Shown here in pieces: positions 54,113 to 62,725 of a DNA stretch of 64,000 nt (the first letter of the stretch is position 1; each line of letters starts with the position of its first letter). Where the stretch lies: contig NZ_APJI01000008.1 of the NCBI RefSeq assembly GCF_000497575.1, positions 1 through 64,000 of the forward strand, written 5' to 3'. The translations under genes were made by a program, and so were the position numbers. The notes beneath the pieces were generated by a model. It was not told where the DNA came from. It made no database searches and saw only the letters and a list, made by a program, of their open reading frames with translations. The DNA is from Afipia sp. OHSU_II-C1 (lineage in GTDB: Bacteria > Pseudomonadota > Alphaproteobacteria > Rhizobiales > Xanthobacteraceae).

Positions 54113-55075
54113 ATGCTCAGCTTCAACACCGACGATCTCCGTCCACAGGATCGGTTTGACTATTGGTGCGAAGTACGTGCCCGCAATCTTTTCGGCGTGA
54201 CAATCTCGCTGAAACCGGACGAGCGGCAGAATTTCAGGGGACGATTTTCGGCAATCCCCGCAGGCGGCGCGATCCTGAGCGAGATGCAGGCGTCATCCTA
54301 TTGGGTGTCGCGCACCACCGCCGATATTGCCCGCGCACCCGGCGACAGTCTCTGCATCTATCAGCAGCTAGGCGGCGCAAGCTGGTTCAAAAGCAAGGGC
54401 GGCGGCGAGTTCGTGGTGGCGGCGAACGACATCGCCATCAGCCACACCGACCTGCCCTATCTGACCCGGCCAGCAACCGCGCACGGCTTCGATCTTCGCG
54501 TTCTGAAAATTCCGTTCACCGGCCGCGAGGACCTCGTCCACGCGGCGCGAGGTCTGTCGCCGGCGCTGCTGAGCGACAATCCGCGCTTGAAAACCGTCAT
54601 GTCCGCTTCGCTGGCAGCACTGGCCGCGGACTGTGCCAAGAATTCCGACAACGATTTCGATCTCGCCGTCGATCACCTCGCGCAACTGGCGCTGCTGGCG
54701 CAAGGCCGCGTTCGGCACGGTTCGCCGGAAAGCCGCGCCGCGCTGCGGTTCGGATTCCTGCATGCGGCCCGCAACATTCTCGCGCGCAACATGTATCGCC
54801 CGAACCTGACACCGGCAGCGGTCGCCGCCGAACTCGGCATCTCGCTGCGGAAACTGCATCTGCTGTTCGAACCGACGGGCATGTCCTGCGCACGCACGCT
54901 GACCGCGATGCGCGCCGAAGAAGCGCTGCGGCGGCTCAGGAACGCCCCGGCACAACCTGTGGCGGAGATCGCGCAGGCGTCCGGGTTCGACAGCTCCGCA
55001 ACGTTCTACCGTGTGTTCCGCAATCTCTATGGCATCACGCCGAGCGATGCGCGCACGGCCGCTGTCCTCGACTGA
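54113..55075 (+). CDS. AraC-family transcriptional regulator (tandem copy 1)
   Basis: The 320-aa product has an N-terminal AraC-binding-like domain (MLSFNTDDLRPQDRFDYWCE and a beta-rich region to about 200). A C-terminal double helix-turn-helix follows (about 215-315) with PAAVAAELGISLRKLHLLFE, then IAQASGFDSSATFYRVFRNL. It is closely similar to the next gene along its length, so a tandem duplication is evident. The ATG at 54113 is chosen from alignment to the paralog over the longer frame from 54086. Effector unknown. Confidence 0.92.
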   Translation: MLSFNTDDLRPQDRFDYWCEVRARNLFGVTISLKPDERQNFRGRFSAIPAGGAILSEMQASSYWVSRTTADIARAPGDSLCIYQQLGGASWFKSKGGGEFVVAANDIAISHTDLPYLTRPATAHGFDLRVLKIPFTGREDLVHAARGLSPALLSDNPRLKTVMSASLAALAADCAKNSDNDFDLAVDHLAQLALLAQGRVRHGSPESRAALRFGFLHAARNILARNMYRPNLTPAAVAAELGISLRKLHLLFEPTGMSCARTLTAMRAEEALRRLRNAPAQPVAEIAQASGFDSSATFYRVFRNLYGITPSDARTAAVLD

Positions 55076-55087
55076 TCGTCTTTTCCA

Positions 55088-56035
55088 ATGCTGAGTTTCT
55101 CCACCGACGACCTTCGTCCGCAGGATCGCTTCGACCACTGGTGCGAAGTGCGCGGCAAGAGTCTGTTCGGCGTCACCATCGAACTGGAGCGTGAGAAACG
55201 CGCCAGCTTTCAGGGCCGGTTTTCCGCGACACCGATTGGAAACGCCGTGCTGGCGGAGATGACAGCGTCGTCCTATCGCGTCAGCCGCACACCGGCCGAC
55301 ATCGCGCGCGTCTCGAGCGACAGTCTGAGCATCGGATTGCAGATCCGCGGGCCGGGCTGGATGAAGATCAAGGGAGACCGCGTGCATCTGGTGCGCGAAG
55401 GCGACGTCACCATCAGCCACTCGAACATGATGTTCGCGGGAACGCCGGAACGATCGGACGGCTTCGATTTCCGCACCTTGAAAATCCCGCTCACGAACGA
55501 TCTCGCGCTCGGCGCGCGGACCCACGATCTCTTTCCTGAACCGCTGATGCAGGGCGCCCGCCTGACTCGGCTGATCAAGGCGACGCTGAGCGCACTGGAG
55601 CAAGACCCGTTTCAGGCATCGGGCGAGATCGAATCCATCGCCCGCCTTGCCCTGATCGCACGAGGCCGCCTTGCGCAAGGCTCACCCGAAGGCCGCGCCG
55701 TGCTGCGCGCGGGATTTCTTCACGCGGCGCGCGAGATCATGATCCGCGATCTGCACCGCCCGGATCTGACATCGGCGACGGTCGCCGCCGAACTCGCGAT
55801 CTCGCTGCGGCAGGTGCATGTGCTGTTCGAGCCAACGGGATTGTCCTTCGCGCGGACGCTGACAGCGATGCGCCTCAATGAAGCGCGCCGGCTGCTCGGA
55901 CTCACACCGGCGCGGCAGGTCGCAGACATCGCCTATGCCTGCGGCTTTGACAGCATCGCGACGTTCTACCGGGTGTTCCGCAGCGCCTACGGTATGACGC
56001 CGGGCGATGTCCGGGCGATGTCTCTCAACGCGTGA
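55088..56035 (+). CDS. AraC-family transcriptional regulator (tandem copy 2)
   Basis: The 315-aa paralog of the preceding gene starts 12 bp after its stop and begins MLSFSTDDLRPQDRFDHWCE. It has the same domain order and a C-terminal ATVAAELAISLRQVHVLFEP followed by IAYACGFDSIATFYRVFRSA. Divergence in the N-terminal ligand domain is larger than in the DNA-binding half, suggesting different effectors. Autotransporter genes follow directly, making them candidate targets (inference). Confidence 0.92.
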   Translation: MLSFSTDDLRPQDRFDHWCEVRGKSLFGVTIELEREKRASFQGRFSATPIGNAVLAEMTASSYRVSRTPADIARVSSDSLSIGLQIRGPGWMKIKGDRVHLVREGDVTISHSNMMFAGTPERSDGFDFRTLKIPLTNDLALGARTHDLFPEPLMQGARLTRLIKATLSALEQDPFQASGEIESIARLALIARGRLAQGSPEGRAVLRAGFLHAAREIMIRDLHRPDLTSATVAAELAISLRQVHVLFEPTGLSFARTLTAMRLNEARRLLGLTPARQVADIAYACGFDSIATFYRVFRSAYGMTPGDVRAMSLNA

Positions 56036-56094
56036 ACCCTGTGGCACCTGGACCACAGGCCTGAAAAGACTCTCTTTTTAAGTCTTGGGGCCGA

Positions 56095-56120
56095 GCGTTT
56101 GCACGCAGTGAGAAGACGGC
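56095..56120. repeat. intergenic AGTGAGAAGACGGC element, copy A
   Basis: GCGTTTGCACGCAGTGAGAAGACGGC-type core preceding autotransporter 1 (reported in parts to keep it short: GCGTTTGC at the left, AGTGAGAAGACGGC at the right). Similar cores occur at 58295 and 58515. Preceding bases contain GAAAAGACT and GTCTTGGGG, which can pair as a hairpin (AAGACT/AGTCTT). Confidence 0.6.
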
Positions 56121-56163
56121 TTTTTCCCGATTTGGTAGGCCAAGGCCGGTTGGGGAGCCGTCA

Positions 56164-58257
56164 ATGGCTAGGGCTGGACTTTTAACGCGTTCACGATGGC
56201 GCGCCGCGCTGCTGGCTGGCACGGCGCTGGCCGCGCTTGCCATTCCGTCCACAGCCCAGGCCGTTGACGGGATGGAGGTCCTCACCGGGCTTGCCAGCGA
56301 TCCCTTCTCGATCTGGGGTATGAGCCGTAACGGGCAATTCCTTGTTGGCGTTACTGACGGCGGCTCCAACAATTATCGCGGTTGGATTTACAGCAACGGC
56401 ACCTTCACCCTGGTGCCGGTGTTCGCCGACCCGACTCTCCAGACCACTGCGTCGGCGATCAACGATACCGGAACGGTCTGGGTCGGTTATGGGCAATTTC
56501 AGGGGCCAGTCTATGTCACCGGCCACGCGATCCGTTATGCGAACGGCGCCTTTACCGACCTTCATACCGGCGCCGCATTCGGACCCGGGGGCTCGCTCGA
56601 GAATTATATCGAAAGCTTCGCCACCGCCATGAGCGCCGACACGAATGTTGTCGCGGGCTTTGCTCAGAGTCACCTCGGAGGTTGGCAGGCCTTTCGCTGG
56701 ACCCAGGCCACGGGCATGACGGGCCTCGGTTTCCTGCCGGGTTATTCGTTGAGCCACGCGACCGCCATTTCCGCGGACGGGACCACAATCGTCGGCTATG
56801 TGGGCAATGCCGGTCCAGAGCAATACCAGGCGATGTACTGGACCACGGCGACCGGCATGGTCGGCCTCGGTTCGCTGCCGACAGCGCCCGGAGGAAAAAG
56901 TTTTGCAAACGCCGTCAGTGCCAATGGCTCCGTGATCGTCGGAGGTGCCGTCGTGGATAGCACTGGGAATCAGCACGCCTTTCGCTGGACGCAGGCTACC
57001 GGCATGCAGGATCTCGGCACGCTGCCAGGTGGCGTCTATTCCAACGCCGTTGCCGTCAGCGCCGACGGCTCGATCGTGGCGGGCGGCTCCAGCGGCACGG
57101 GCGGCGGAGGTTTTGGATTTGCATTTCGATGGACGCAGGCTACCGGCATGCAAAAACTGTCCGATCTCCTGGCCGCGAGTGGCGTAAGTCCGGGACCTGG
57201 CTTCATTCTGGGCCAAACTGCTTACATGTCCGCCGACGGCAAGATCACCGTCGGCCAACTCACCGGTCCAGGTGGGAGCTGGCAAGGGTATTACATTGCC
57301 CGCTGCCAGTCCGTGATCTGTCAGGGGCTGACGACCTACGATCAGATGGCCAGTTCCTACGCAGGCCAGTCCGCCGTCGGACAGACCGCCAACGCCGCGA
57401 TCGGCGGCGTGCTCGGCACCATGCAGGAATACGCCACGCAGGCGTATCAGACTCAGGGCAACCGCAGCACGCCCTATTCTGTTTTTGGCTACGGTGCTTA
57501 CGACAGCGACCCGATTGCATCGGGCACACTCGGCCTCACCGCCGATCTGCCGTTCGGTCTTGTCGCCGGATTCACGGCGTCGGCAAACTACGTGAAGACC
57601 GACATGGTCTATCACGGCAATGCCAAGATGTTCGGCGGCGCGCTGGGCGCATTCATCGCACGCACACCGGACACGGGCCTGCAATGGCTGCTCGGCGGCA
57701 GCCTGATCGCACTGAGGGGCGACATCACACGCGGTTATCTCAACGGCGTCACACCGGCATCATCGACCGGATCAGCGTCGGGCAACGGCTATGGCGCCAC
57801 CGCGCGCATCGGCTGGGGCTTCGCGGTTCTGCCGCAGGTCACGGTGACGCCGTTCGCCTCCTACACGTTCGCAGAAACGCGCTTCGGAGGTTACGGCGAG
57901 ACCAATGGCGTGTTCGCCTCGAACTTCGATGATTTCATTTCGACCTCGCAGGTCTCGCGCGGCGGCGGCGATCTCCGCTACACCTTCGCGCCGAATAGCT
58001 GGGTCTGGGGCACGGCAGCGTGGGGCCATCGCCTCGACAGCGGCAGGGGCGCAAGCATCACCGGCACGCTGATCGATGCGCCATTCGGCTACACCTCGCC
58101 CGGTCTCTCGTCGGCAAGGGACTGGACGGAAGTCGGCGGCGGTGTGCGCCTGCCCGCCTGGACCAATGGCGCAGTCACCGCCTCGGTCACGGCTTCGCTC
58201 ACGCCCGGTCAGGTGGTCACTTACGTCTCCCGTCTCGGCGTCAGTCAGACGTTCTGA
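56164..58257 (+). CDS. autotransporter with HAF repeats
   Basis: The 697-aa product has a signal peptide (MARAGLLTRSRWRAALLAGT then ALAALAIPSTAQA). The passenger (about 35-390) carries at least four HAF-type repeats of 45-60 aa, seen as FRWTQATGMTGLGFLPG, YWTTATGMVGLGSLPT, FRWTQATGMQDLGTLPG and FRWTQATGMQKLSDLL. Each is followed by an AISADGTTIVG-like strand. The C-terminal beta-barrel (about 430-697) ends in the aromatic SRLGVSQTF typical of type V secretion. Surface display is expected; function unknown. It follows the two AraC genes. Confidence 0.88.
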   Translation: MARAGLLTRSRWRAALLAGTALAALAIPSTAQAVDGMEVLTGLASDPFSIWGMSRNGQFLVGVTDGGSNNYRGWIYSNGTFTLVPVFADPTLQTTASAINDTGTVWVGYGQFQGPVYVTGHAIRYANGAFTDLHTGAAFGPGGSLENYIESFATAMSADTNVVAGFAQSHLGGWQAFRWTQATGMTGLGFLPGYSLSHATAISADGTTIVGYVGNAGPEQYQAMYWTTATGMVGLGSLPTAPGGKSFANAVSANGSVIVGGAVVDSTGNQHAFRWTQATGMQDLGTLPGGVYSNAVAVSADGSIVAGGSSGTGGGGFGFAFRWTQATGMQKLSDLLAASGVSPGPGFILGQTAYMSADGKITVGQLTGPGGSWQGYYIARCQSVICQGLTTYDQMASSYAGQSAVGQTANAAIGGVLGTMQEYATQAYQTQGNRSTPYSVFGYGAYDSDPIASGTLGLTADLPFGLVAGFTASANYVKTDMVYHGNAKMFGGALGAFIARTPDTGLQWLLGGSLIALRGDITRGYLNGVTPASSTGSASGNGYGATARIGWGFAVLPQVTVTPFASYTFAETRFGGYGETNGVFASNFDDFISTSQVSRGGGDLRYTFAPNSWVWGTAAWGHRLDSGRGASITGTLIDAPFGYTSPGLSSARDWTEVGGGVRLPAWTNGAVTASVTASLTPGQVVTYVSRLGVSQTF

Positions 58258-58294
58258 GATCACACGGACCGCGCTCGCAGCGCGAAAAAGTTCG

Positions 58295-58320
58295 GCGTTT
58301 GCGCGGAGTGAGAAGACGGC
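58295..58320. repeat. intergenic AGTGAGAAGACGGC element, copy B
   Basis: GCGTTTGCGCGGAGTGAGAA followed by GACGGC; matches copy A at 24 of 26 positions or close to it, with conserved flanking CCC-TTGGTA downstream. It directly follows the stop of autotransporter 1. Confidence 0.6.
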
Positions 58321-58514
58321 CTGTGGCCCTCTTGGTAAAACATGTCCGTTGGAGAGCGTATCGGCGAGGCTTGACGTCACCTTTCATGACGTAAGAATTT
58401 GTTGCGCCCGTATTTTCGCGCTTCCATTTCATCACCAAAAAATTTCTCGCACCGCACGATGTGGCCGCCACGCCACAAGCCGGAAAAGATTCGGATTTTA
58501 GGCATCCGGACAGA

Positions 58515-58540
58515 ACGCGTGCGCGCAATGAGAAGACGTC
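58515..58540. repeat. intergenic GAGAAGAC element, copy C
   Basis: ACGCGTGCGCGCAATGAGAA then GACGTC; more divergent than A and B but keeps GCGC-ATGAGAAGACG, and like copy A is preceded by GGAAAAGATTC. Confidence 0.5.
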
Positions 58541-58620
58541 TCCAAATCGATCTGCCACACGTTTCCTGCTGAGACCTCCGCCGCCCGGTTGGCGACGGAG
58601 CATGGGGTAATGGGTGAGGC

Positions 58621-61311
58621 ATGGGGTGCGTTGAGAGGATCGCGGCGATCAAACGGGCCGCGTTCGCGCTGTTGACAGGTGGCGTTCTGGCGGTCTCAGC
58701 CACGGCAAACGCATGGGCATCGGCAGGCTGCGACGCCGTCAACAACGGCGAACTCGACGTCTCCGCGTCCACTTCAACGCCGATGGCCTCGCATAGCATC
58801 ACCGGCAAGCGTTTCGCCCCCGGCGATGTGCTGACCACGACATCCCGCACCAATGACGGCTCATTGGGCCTGGTCTACCTGGTGTTCACGGATGGCAGCC
58901 AGAGGAGCGCGCAGCGCAGCAATCCTCCGAACTTCTCGACCTTCACGCTGACGGCTGCTGGCAACGAGTCCTCCATCATCGCCTACATCTACAATAATGG
59001 CTCCGGCGGCGGCTCGAACTGGATCACGGTCACCTGTACGCCCGGCCCGGCCAATGCCAGCCTGACGGAAATCCAGAGCAGCGGAAGTCCGAGCATCGCC
59101 GGGCAATCGGTAACCTTCACCGCCACCATGACCGGCACGGCATCCAACGGCACTCCGAACGGCACCGTCACCTTCGACTTCGGCGATGGAACGCCAGCAG
59201 CGCCCGTCACGCTCAGCAGCGGCACGGCATCCATCAGCCATACCTATGCGACAGCCGGCAATAAAACAGTAACTGCGAGCTATGGCGGCGACAGCACCAA
59301 CTATGTCGCAAGCTCGGCCAGCATGACGCAAACCGTCAACAAGGCCACGAGTTCGCCAGGCCTCAACATCACACCCTCGCCTGCTGTTGTCGGTCAGGCA
59401 TCGACATTTTCAGTAACGGTGTCCGGCGTATCGGGCGTGCCAACCCCGACCGGCACGGCGACAATCGATTTCGGCGACGGCTCCTCCCAGGCCGTCCTCA
59501 CGCTCAGCAGCGGCACGGCCAGCACCACGCACACCTATGCGACCGTCGGCAATAAAACCGTGACCCTGACCTACAGCGGCGACCCCAACTACACCAGCAC
59601 GGCGATCACCCCTTCTGTCTCTGTTAGGCAGGGAGCATCGGGCATCAGCATCGGCTCAAGCGCCAATCCGAGTCCGTTCGGACAAACAGTGACTTTCACT
59701 GCGACAGTCACCGGCACAAATCCCACGGGTACGGTGCAATTCCTTGACGGCGCGACGCTGATTGGCTCCGGAATCCTGTCGGCAGGCGCCGCTACCTTCT
59801 CGACATCGGCCCTGTCTGCGGGACCGCATTCCATCATCGCGTTCTATGGTGGCGACACCAACAACGACGATTCGACGTCTTCGACCCTCACGCAGACCAT
59901 CAGCCTGTCCAGCACCACGACAACGCTGGCGTCGTCACAGAATCCAAGCGACGTGGGCAAGCCGGTGACATTCACCGCGACCGTCACCAGCGGCGCCGGT
60001 GCGCCGACCGGCGGCACCGTGACCTTCATGGATGGGGCAACAACGCTCGGCACGACGAGCCTTTCTGCAGGTACCGCCACCCTCACCACCACATCGCTTG
60101 CGCTGGGCAGCCACACCATCACCGCGAGCTATAGCGGCAGTCCTGGTTTTACGAGCGGCACGTCCTCGCCGCTGGTGCAGTCGATCAACATTCCTGCGGA
60201 CAGTCTCAAGCTGCGCGCGCTTCAAGCCATGGTGACGCCCATGGTGAGCCAGTTCTCCGGACAGGCGATCTCGGGCGCCATCGACAACGCAATCTCGGAA
60301 GGCTTCAGCGATAGCGGCGGCTCGCTCGTCGCGCCGAACAATTCCGGCATCCGCTTCAATTTTTCTGCAGACAGCAATGACGATCCGAAAGCCTCCGCGA
60401 AGATCAGCTCCGAAGCCCTCTTCGGCACGGCCCCGGACAAGTCTCGCGTCAACGATGCGTTCAGTGCCCTCGCCTACGCAGCGCCAACCAAAGCGCCGCC
60501 GCGGTTTACCGAAGCGAAGGAGTGGCTGGGCTGGGCCGAAGTGCGAGGCACGACGCTCGACCGCTCAGGCAACAACAGCACCGGCACTTCGGCGCTCTAT
60601 GGCAACCAGATCAATGTGGTTGCCGGTCTTACGCGCAAACTCGCGCCGAACTTTCTGATCGGCGCGTTCGGCGGCTACGAGACATTCGATTATCGTTCGG
60701 ATCAATTGCAAGGGCGCCTCAAAGGCGACGGCTGGACCGCTGGCGGCTATTTCGGCTGGAGGATCACACAGACCATCCGCTTCGACGCAGCGGTCGCATA
60801 TTCCGGCCTCGGCTATGACGGGACTGCGAGCACGGCCGCCGGTTCGTTCAACGGCAATCGCTGGCTGGTGTCGGGCGGATTGACCGGCAGATATGAAACC
60901 TACGGCCTGATGATCGAACCGTCGGCGCGCATCTACGCGCTGTGGGAGCACGAGAATGCCTACACCGACACGTTGGGCACCTTGCAATCGGCGCGCGATT
61001 TCTCCACAGGCCGTGCCAGCGCGGGGCTCCGGCTCGCCTATCCCATGATGTGGTCGTCGGTCGCCATCGCGCCATATGTCGGCCTGTATGGCGACTACTA
61101 CTTCAACAGCGACACCGCAGCCGTTCCGGCCGCCAGCCTCGCAACCGTATCGGCCGCCATTCTCGACGGCTGGTCGGCGCGTGCCGCAGGCGGCGCAAAT
61201 CTGAAGTTCACCAACGGCGCGCAGATCTCGATCGGCGCAGAGCGCGGCGGGATTGGCAGCAGCGGCGCAGCCCTGTGGACCTATCGCGCCCGCGCGTCAG
61301 TGCCGTTCTGA
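58621..61311 (+). CDS. autotransporter with Ig-like repeats
   Basis: The 896-aa product has a signal peptide (FALLTGGVLAVSATANAWA) and a short N-terminal domain with two cysteines. Four or five Ig-like beta repeats follow (about 145-525), e.g. PSIAGQSVTFTATMTGTA, SPFGQTVTFTATVTGTNPTG and PSDVGKPVTFTATVTSG, each with a GTVTF or GTVQF strand. A helical linker (LKLRALQAMVTPMVSQFSGQ) and a C-terminal beta-barrel (about 620-896) end in YRARASVPF. The Ig repeats suggest a stalk-like adhesin on the cell surface. It is the second of two adjacent autotransporters. Confidence 0.88.
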   Translation: MGCVERIAAIKRAAFALLTGGVLAVSATANAWASAGCDAVNNGELDVSASTSTPMASHSITGKRFAPGDVLTTTSRTNDGSLGLVYLVFTDGSQRSAQRSNPPNFSTFTLTAAGNESSIIAYIYNNGSGGGSNWITVTCTPGPANASLTEIQSSGSPSIAGQSVTFTATMTGTASNGTPNGTVTFDFGDGTPAAPVTLSSGTASISHTYATAGNKTVTASYGGDSTNYVASSASMTQTVNKATSSPGLNITPSPAVVGQASTFSVTVSGVSGVPTPTGTATIDFGDGSSQAVLTLSSGTASTTHTYATVGNKTVTLTYSGDPNYTSTAITPSVSVRQGASGISIGSSANPSPFGQTVTFTATVTGTNPTGTVQFLDGATLIGSGILSAGAATFSTSALSAGPHSIIAFYGGDTNNDDSTSSTLTQTISLSSTTTTLASSQNPSDVGKPVTFTATVTSGAGAPTGGTVTFMDGATTLGTTSLSAGTATLTTTSLALGSHTITASYSGSPGFTSGTSSPLVQSINIPADSLKLRALQAMVTPMVSQFSGQAISGAIDNAISEGFSDSGGSLVAPNNSGIRFNFSADSNDDPKASAKISSEALFGTAPDKSRVNDAFSALAYAAPTKAPPRFTEAKEWLGWAEVRGTTLDRSGNNSTGTSALYGNQINVVAGLTRKLAPNFLIGAFGGYETFDYRSDQLQGRLKGDGWTAGGYFGWRITQTIRFDAAVAYSGLGYDGTASTAAGSFNGNRWLVSGGLTGRYETYGLMIEPSARIYALWEHENAYTDTLGTLQSARDFSTGRASAGLRLAYPMMWSSVAIAPYVGLYGDYYFNSDTAAVPAASLATVSAAILDGWSARAAGGANLKFTNGAQISIGAERGGIGSSGAALWTYRARASVPF

Positions 61312-61320
61312 GTTCGGGCC

Positions 61321-61581
61321 ATGCATCATCTGCCCCCGACGCTCGCCATCGCGCTCCGGCTGACCGGCGCAATCTGGATCTTCGGCATCGTTGCGATGCT
61401 GATGCAGGCGGACACGCGTATCGTGGTGGCCGCGTTCGTGGTCGGCCTTGTCACCGCGATCATCGAATGGATTATCGTCAGGAACATCCCGCCGCCGGCT
61501 GGTCCGGCAGAGGATGAAGATACTACGCCTGACGCTCGGGCGTCGACACCACAAGTCCGTCGAGTTCGTCGGTCACCTTGA
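61321..61581 (+). CDS. small membrane protein overlapping the ferredoxin gene
   Basis: The 86-aa product has two probable transmembrane helices (about 7-27 and 32-52) and a charged tail ([13 protein letters not shown]). It starts 9 bp after the autotransporter stop. Its last 59 bp are antisense to the 3' end of the ferredoxin gene. The helices look real, but the tail could be a chance read-through; the protein may instead be shorter. No family recognised. Confidence 0.5.
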   Translation: MHHLPPTLAIALRLTGAIWIFGIVAMLMQADTRIVVAAFVVGLVTAIIEWIIVRNIPPPAGPAEDEDTTPDARASTPQVRRVRRSP

Positions 61582-61843
61582 TCTGGCACGACAGCCGCGA
61601 GTTCGGCCGCACGTCGTAGCCGAAGTCGAGCATGTCCTCTTCCATCGGCGTCGGCGATCCGACCTTCTCGCGCCAGGCTTCATCAACATACACATGGCAC
61701 GTCGCACAGGCGCATGCGCCGCCACACTCGGCTTCGATGCCGGGAATCGCGTTGCGGATCGCGCCTTCCATGACGGTCGCGCCGGCCTCCACGTCCACGG
61801 AACGGGTGGTACCTGCGTGATCGATGAAGTTGATTTTGACCAT
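61523..61843 (-). CDS. [2Fe-2S] ferredoxin (adrenodoxin type)
   Basis: The 106-aa product starts [20 protein letters not shown] and has the cluster motif [11 protein letters not shown] (cysteines near 40, 46 and 49) plus a fourth Cys in SRLSCQIKV near 86. This vertebrate-adrenodoxin / putidaredoxin spacing serves P450s, iron-sulfur cluster assembly or dioxygenases. [16 protein letters not shown] matches the conserved acidic partner-docking region. Its 3' end overlaps a small membrane gene on the other strand. Confidence 0.95.
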   Translation of the reverse strand: MVKINFIDHAGTTRSVDVEAGATVMEGAIRNAIPGIEAECGGACACATCHVYVDEAWREKVGSPTPMEEDMLDFGYDVRPNSRLSCQIKVTDELDGLVVSTPERQA

Positions 61844-61948
61844 GATTTGTCGTGCTGCCCGGATAATTCAGTTGGAGACGTCCTATAACGGGTCAATCCG
61901 CCAGATGCCAGCTTTGCCGGGGGATAAAAGCCGCGCGGAAAGACCGGG

Positions 61949-62326
61949 TCAGGACCGGCTCAACATATGGCCGATCGCGGCCCTGGCTTCCTCGACCGCG
62001 TGCTGAAGCAGGGTGATCGCGCCCGCGACGTCGCCATTGTTCTTCATGGCGGCTTCGACACCCAGGGCGGCCTCTGCGACCCGGAATGCGCCAATGGCCC
62101 GCGCGGACCCCTTCAGCGTATGCGCCAGCGCAGCGGCGTCAGCCGGAATTGTCTTGAGCCGGCCGATCAGATCGGCGCTTTGAGCCGAGAAAAGCCCGAG
62201 AACTTCGGCTTCAAGCGCAGCTTCGCCGAGCGTCATGCGCCCGAGATGCTGGACGTCGATGGCGGTCTCTTCTGGAACGAGCGGTGGTGACGGCATCCAG
62301 TTCAACCGCTCCAGGTTAAGTGACAT
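61949..62326 (-). CDS. HPt-domain protein
   Basis: The 125-aa product is mostly one histidine phosphotransfer domain: AHTLKGSARAIGAFRVAEAA has the phospho-accepting His and the usual K-G-S-x-x-x-G pattern. It lacks kinase or receiver domains. It could shuttle phosphate in a relay. The Caulobacter CckA partner ChpT has a different dimeric kinase-like fold, so this is not ChpT. The start at 62326 (MSLNLERL) avoids a poorly supported upstream extension. A TTAA-containing region lies upstream. Confidence 0.85.
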   Translation of the reverse strand: MSLNLERLNWMPSPPLVPEETAIDVQHLGRMTLGEAALEAEVLGLFSAQSADLIGRLKTIPADAAALAHTLKGSARAIGAFRVAEAALGVEAAMKNNGDVAGAITLLQHAVEEARAAIGHMLSRS

Positions 62327-62725
62327 GACCCATCCGAAATTGCTGACGGCGCCGGATCGAATCCGGCCGGAAACACCGTCAGGCAATCACACCAATGGTT
62401 AACGAAATGTATCAGGTATTCGCCCCGATTTAGCCATGTTTTCGCCGCCTCGCCGCCTAGAAATACCAAAGTGCTTTTGAAAACTGTTGATTTCTGAAAG
62501 CGTTAACCGTGCCGGTGTTAACGATGATTAAAAATCTATTAACCCATCCCATTTCATTCGACCCACCGAGCCAATAGGATGTTTGCGGAAGTGCGGGACA
62601 ACCGGCAGGACAAATCGGCGACGTAACTTCGTTTCGTCTACCGGTATCGGGGAACATTCGACGGCGCACAGCCCTGGCTGCGGTGCCACTTGCGGATGCG
62701 TAAAAAATAAAGGCGTGCGGGACAC
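62327..62725. other. divergent AT-rich regulatory region
   Basis: This region of nearly 400 bp separates divergent HPt and coiled-coil protein genes. It is AT-rich for this genome around 62450-62545 and contains three TTAA elements including a perfect CtrA-type box. Short frames within it have no support. Confidence 0.6.
62528..62543. promoter_or_regulatory. CtrA-type box upstream of coiled-coil gene
   Basis: TTAA (62528-62531), AAATCTA, TTAAC (62539-62543): perfect match to TTAA-N7-TTAAC. An overlapping TTAA-N7-TAAA begins at 62518, and TTAACC lies near 62503. It is about 185 bp upstream of the gene at 62726 and 200 bp upstream of the divergent HPt gene. Confidence 0.6.

Larger units (their letters stand above)
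58258..58620. other. gap between autotransporters with two repeat cores
   Basis: This 363-bp stretch holds two copies of the GAGAAGAC element (58295-58320 and 58515-58540) and no accepted gene. TTGGTAAAAC follows the first copy, as TTGGTAGGCC follows copy A. Antisense frames here only translate the repeat. Confidence 0.6.

Noticed and set aside
56191-57684. 497-codon minus-strand frame opposite autotransporter 1
   Set aside because: Antisense shadow; composition unlike real proteins, and the plus-strand product has signal, repeats and barrel.
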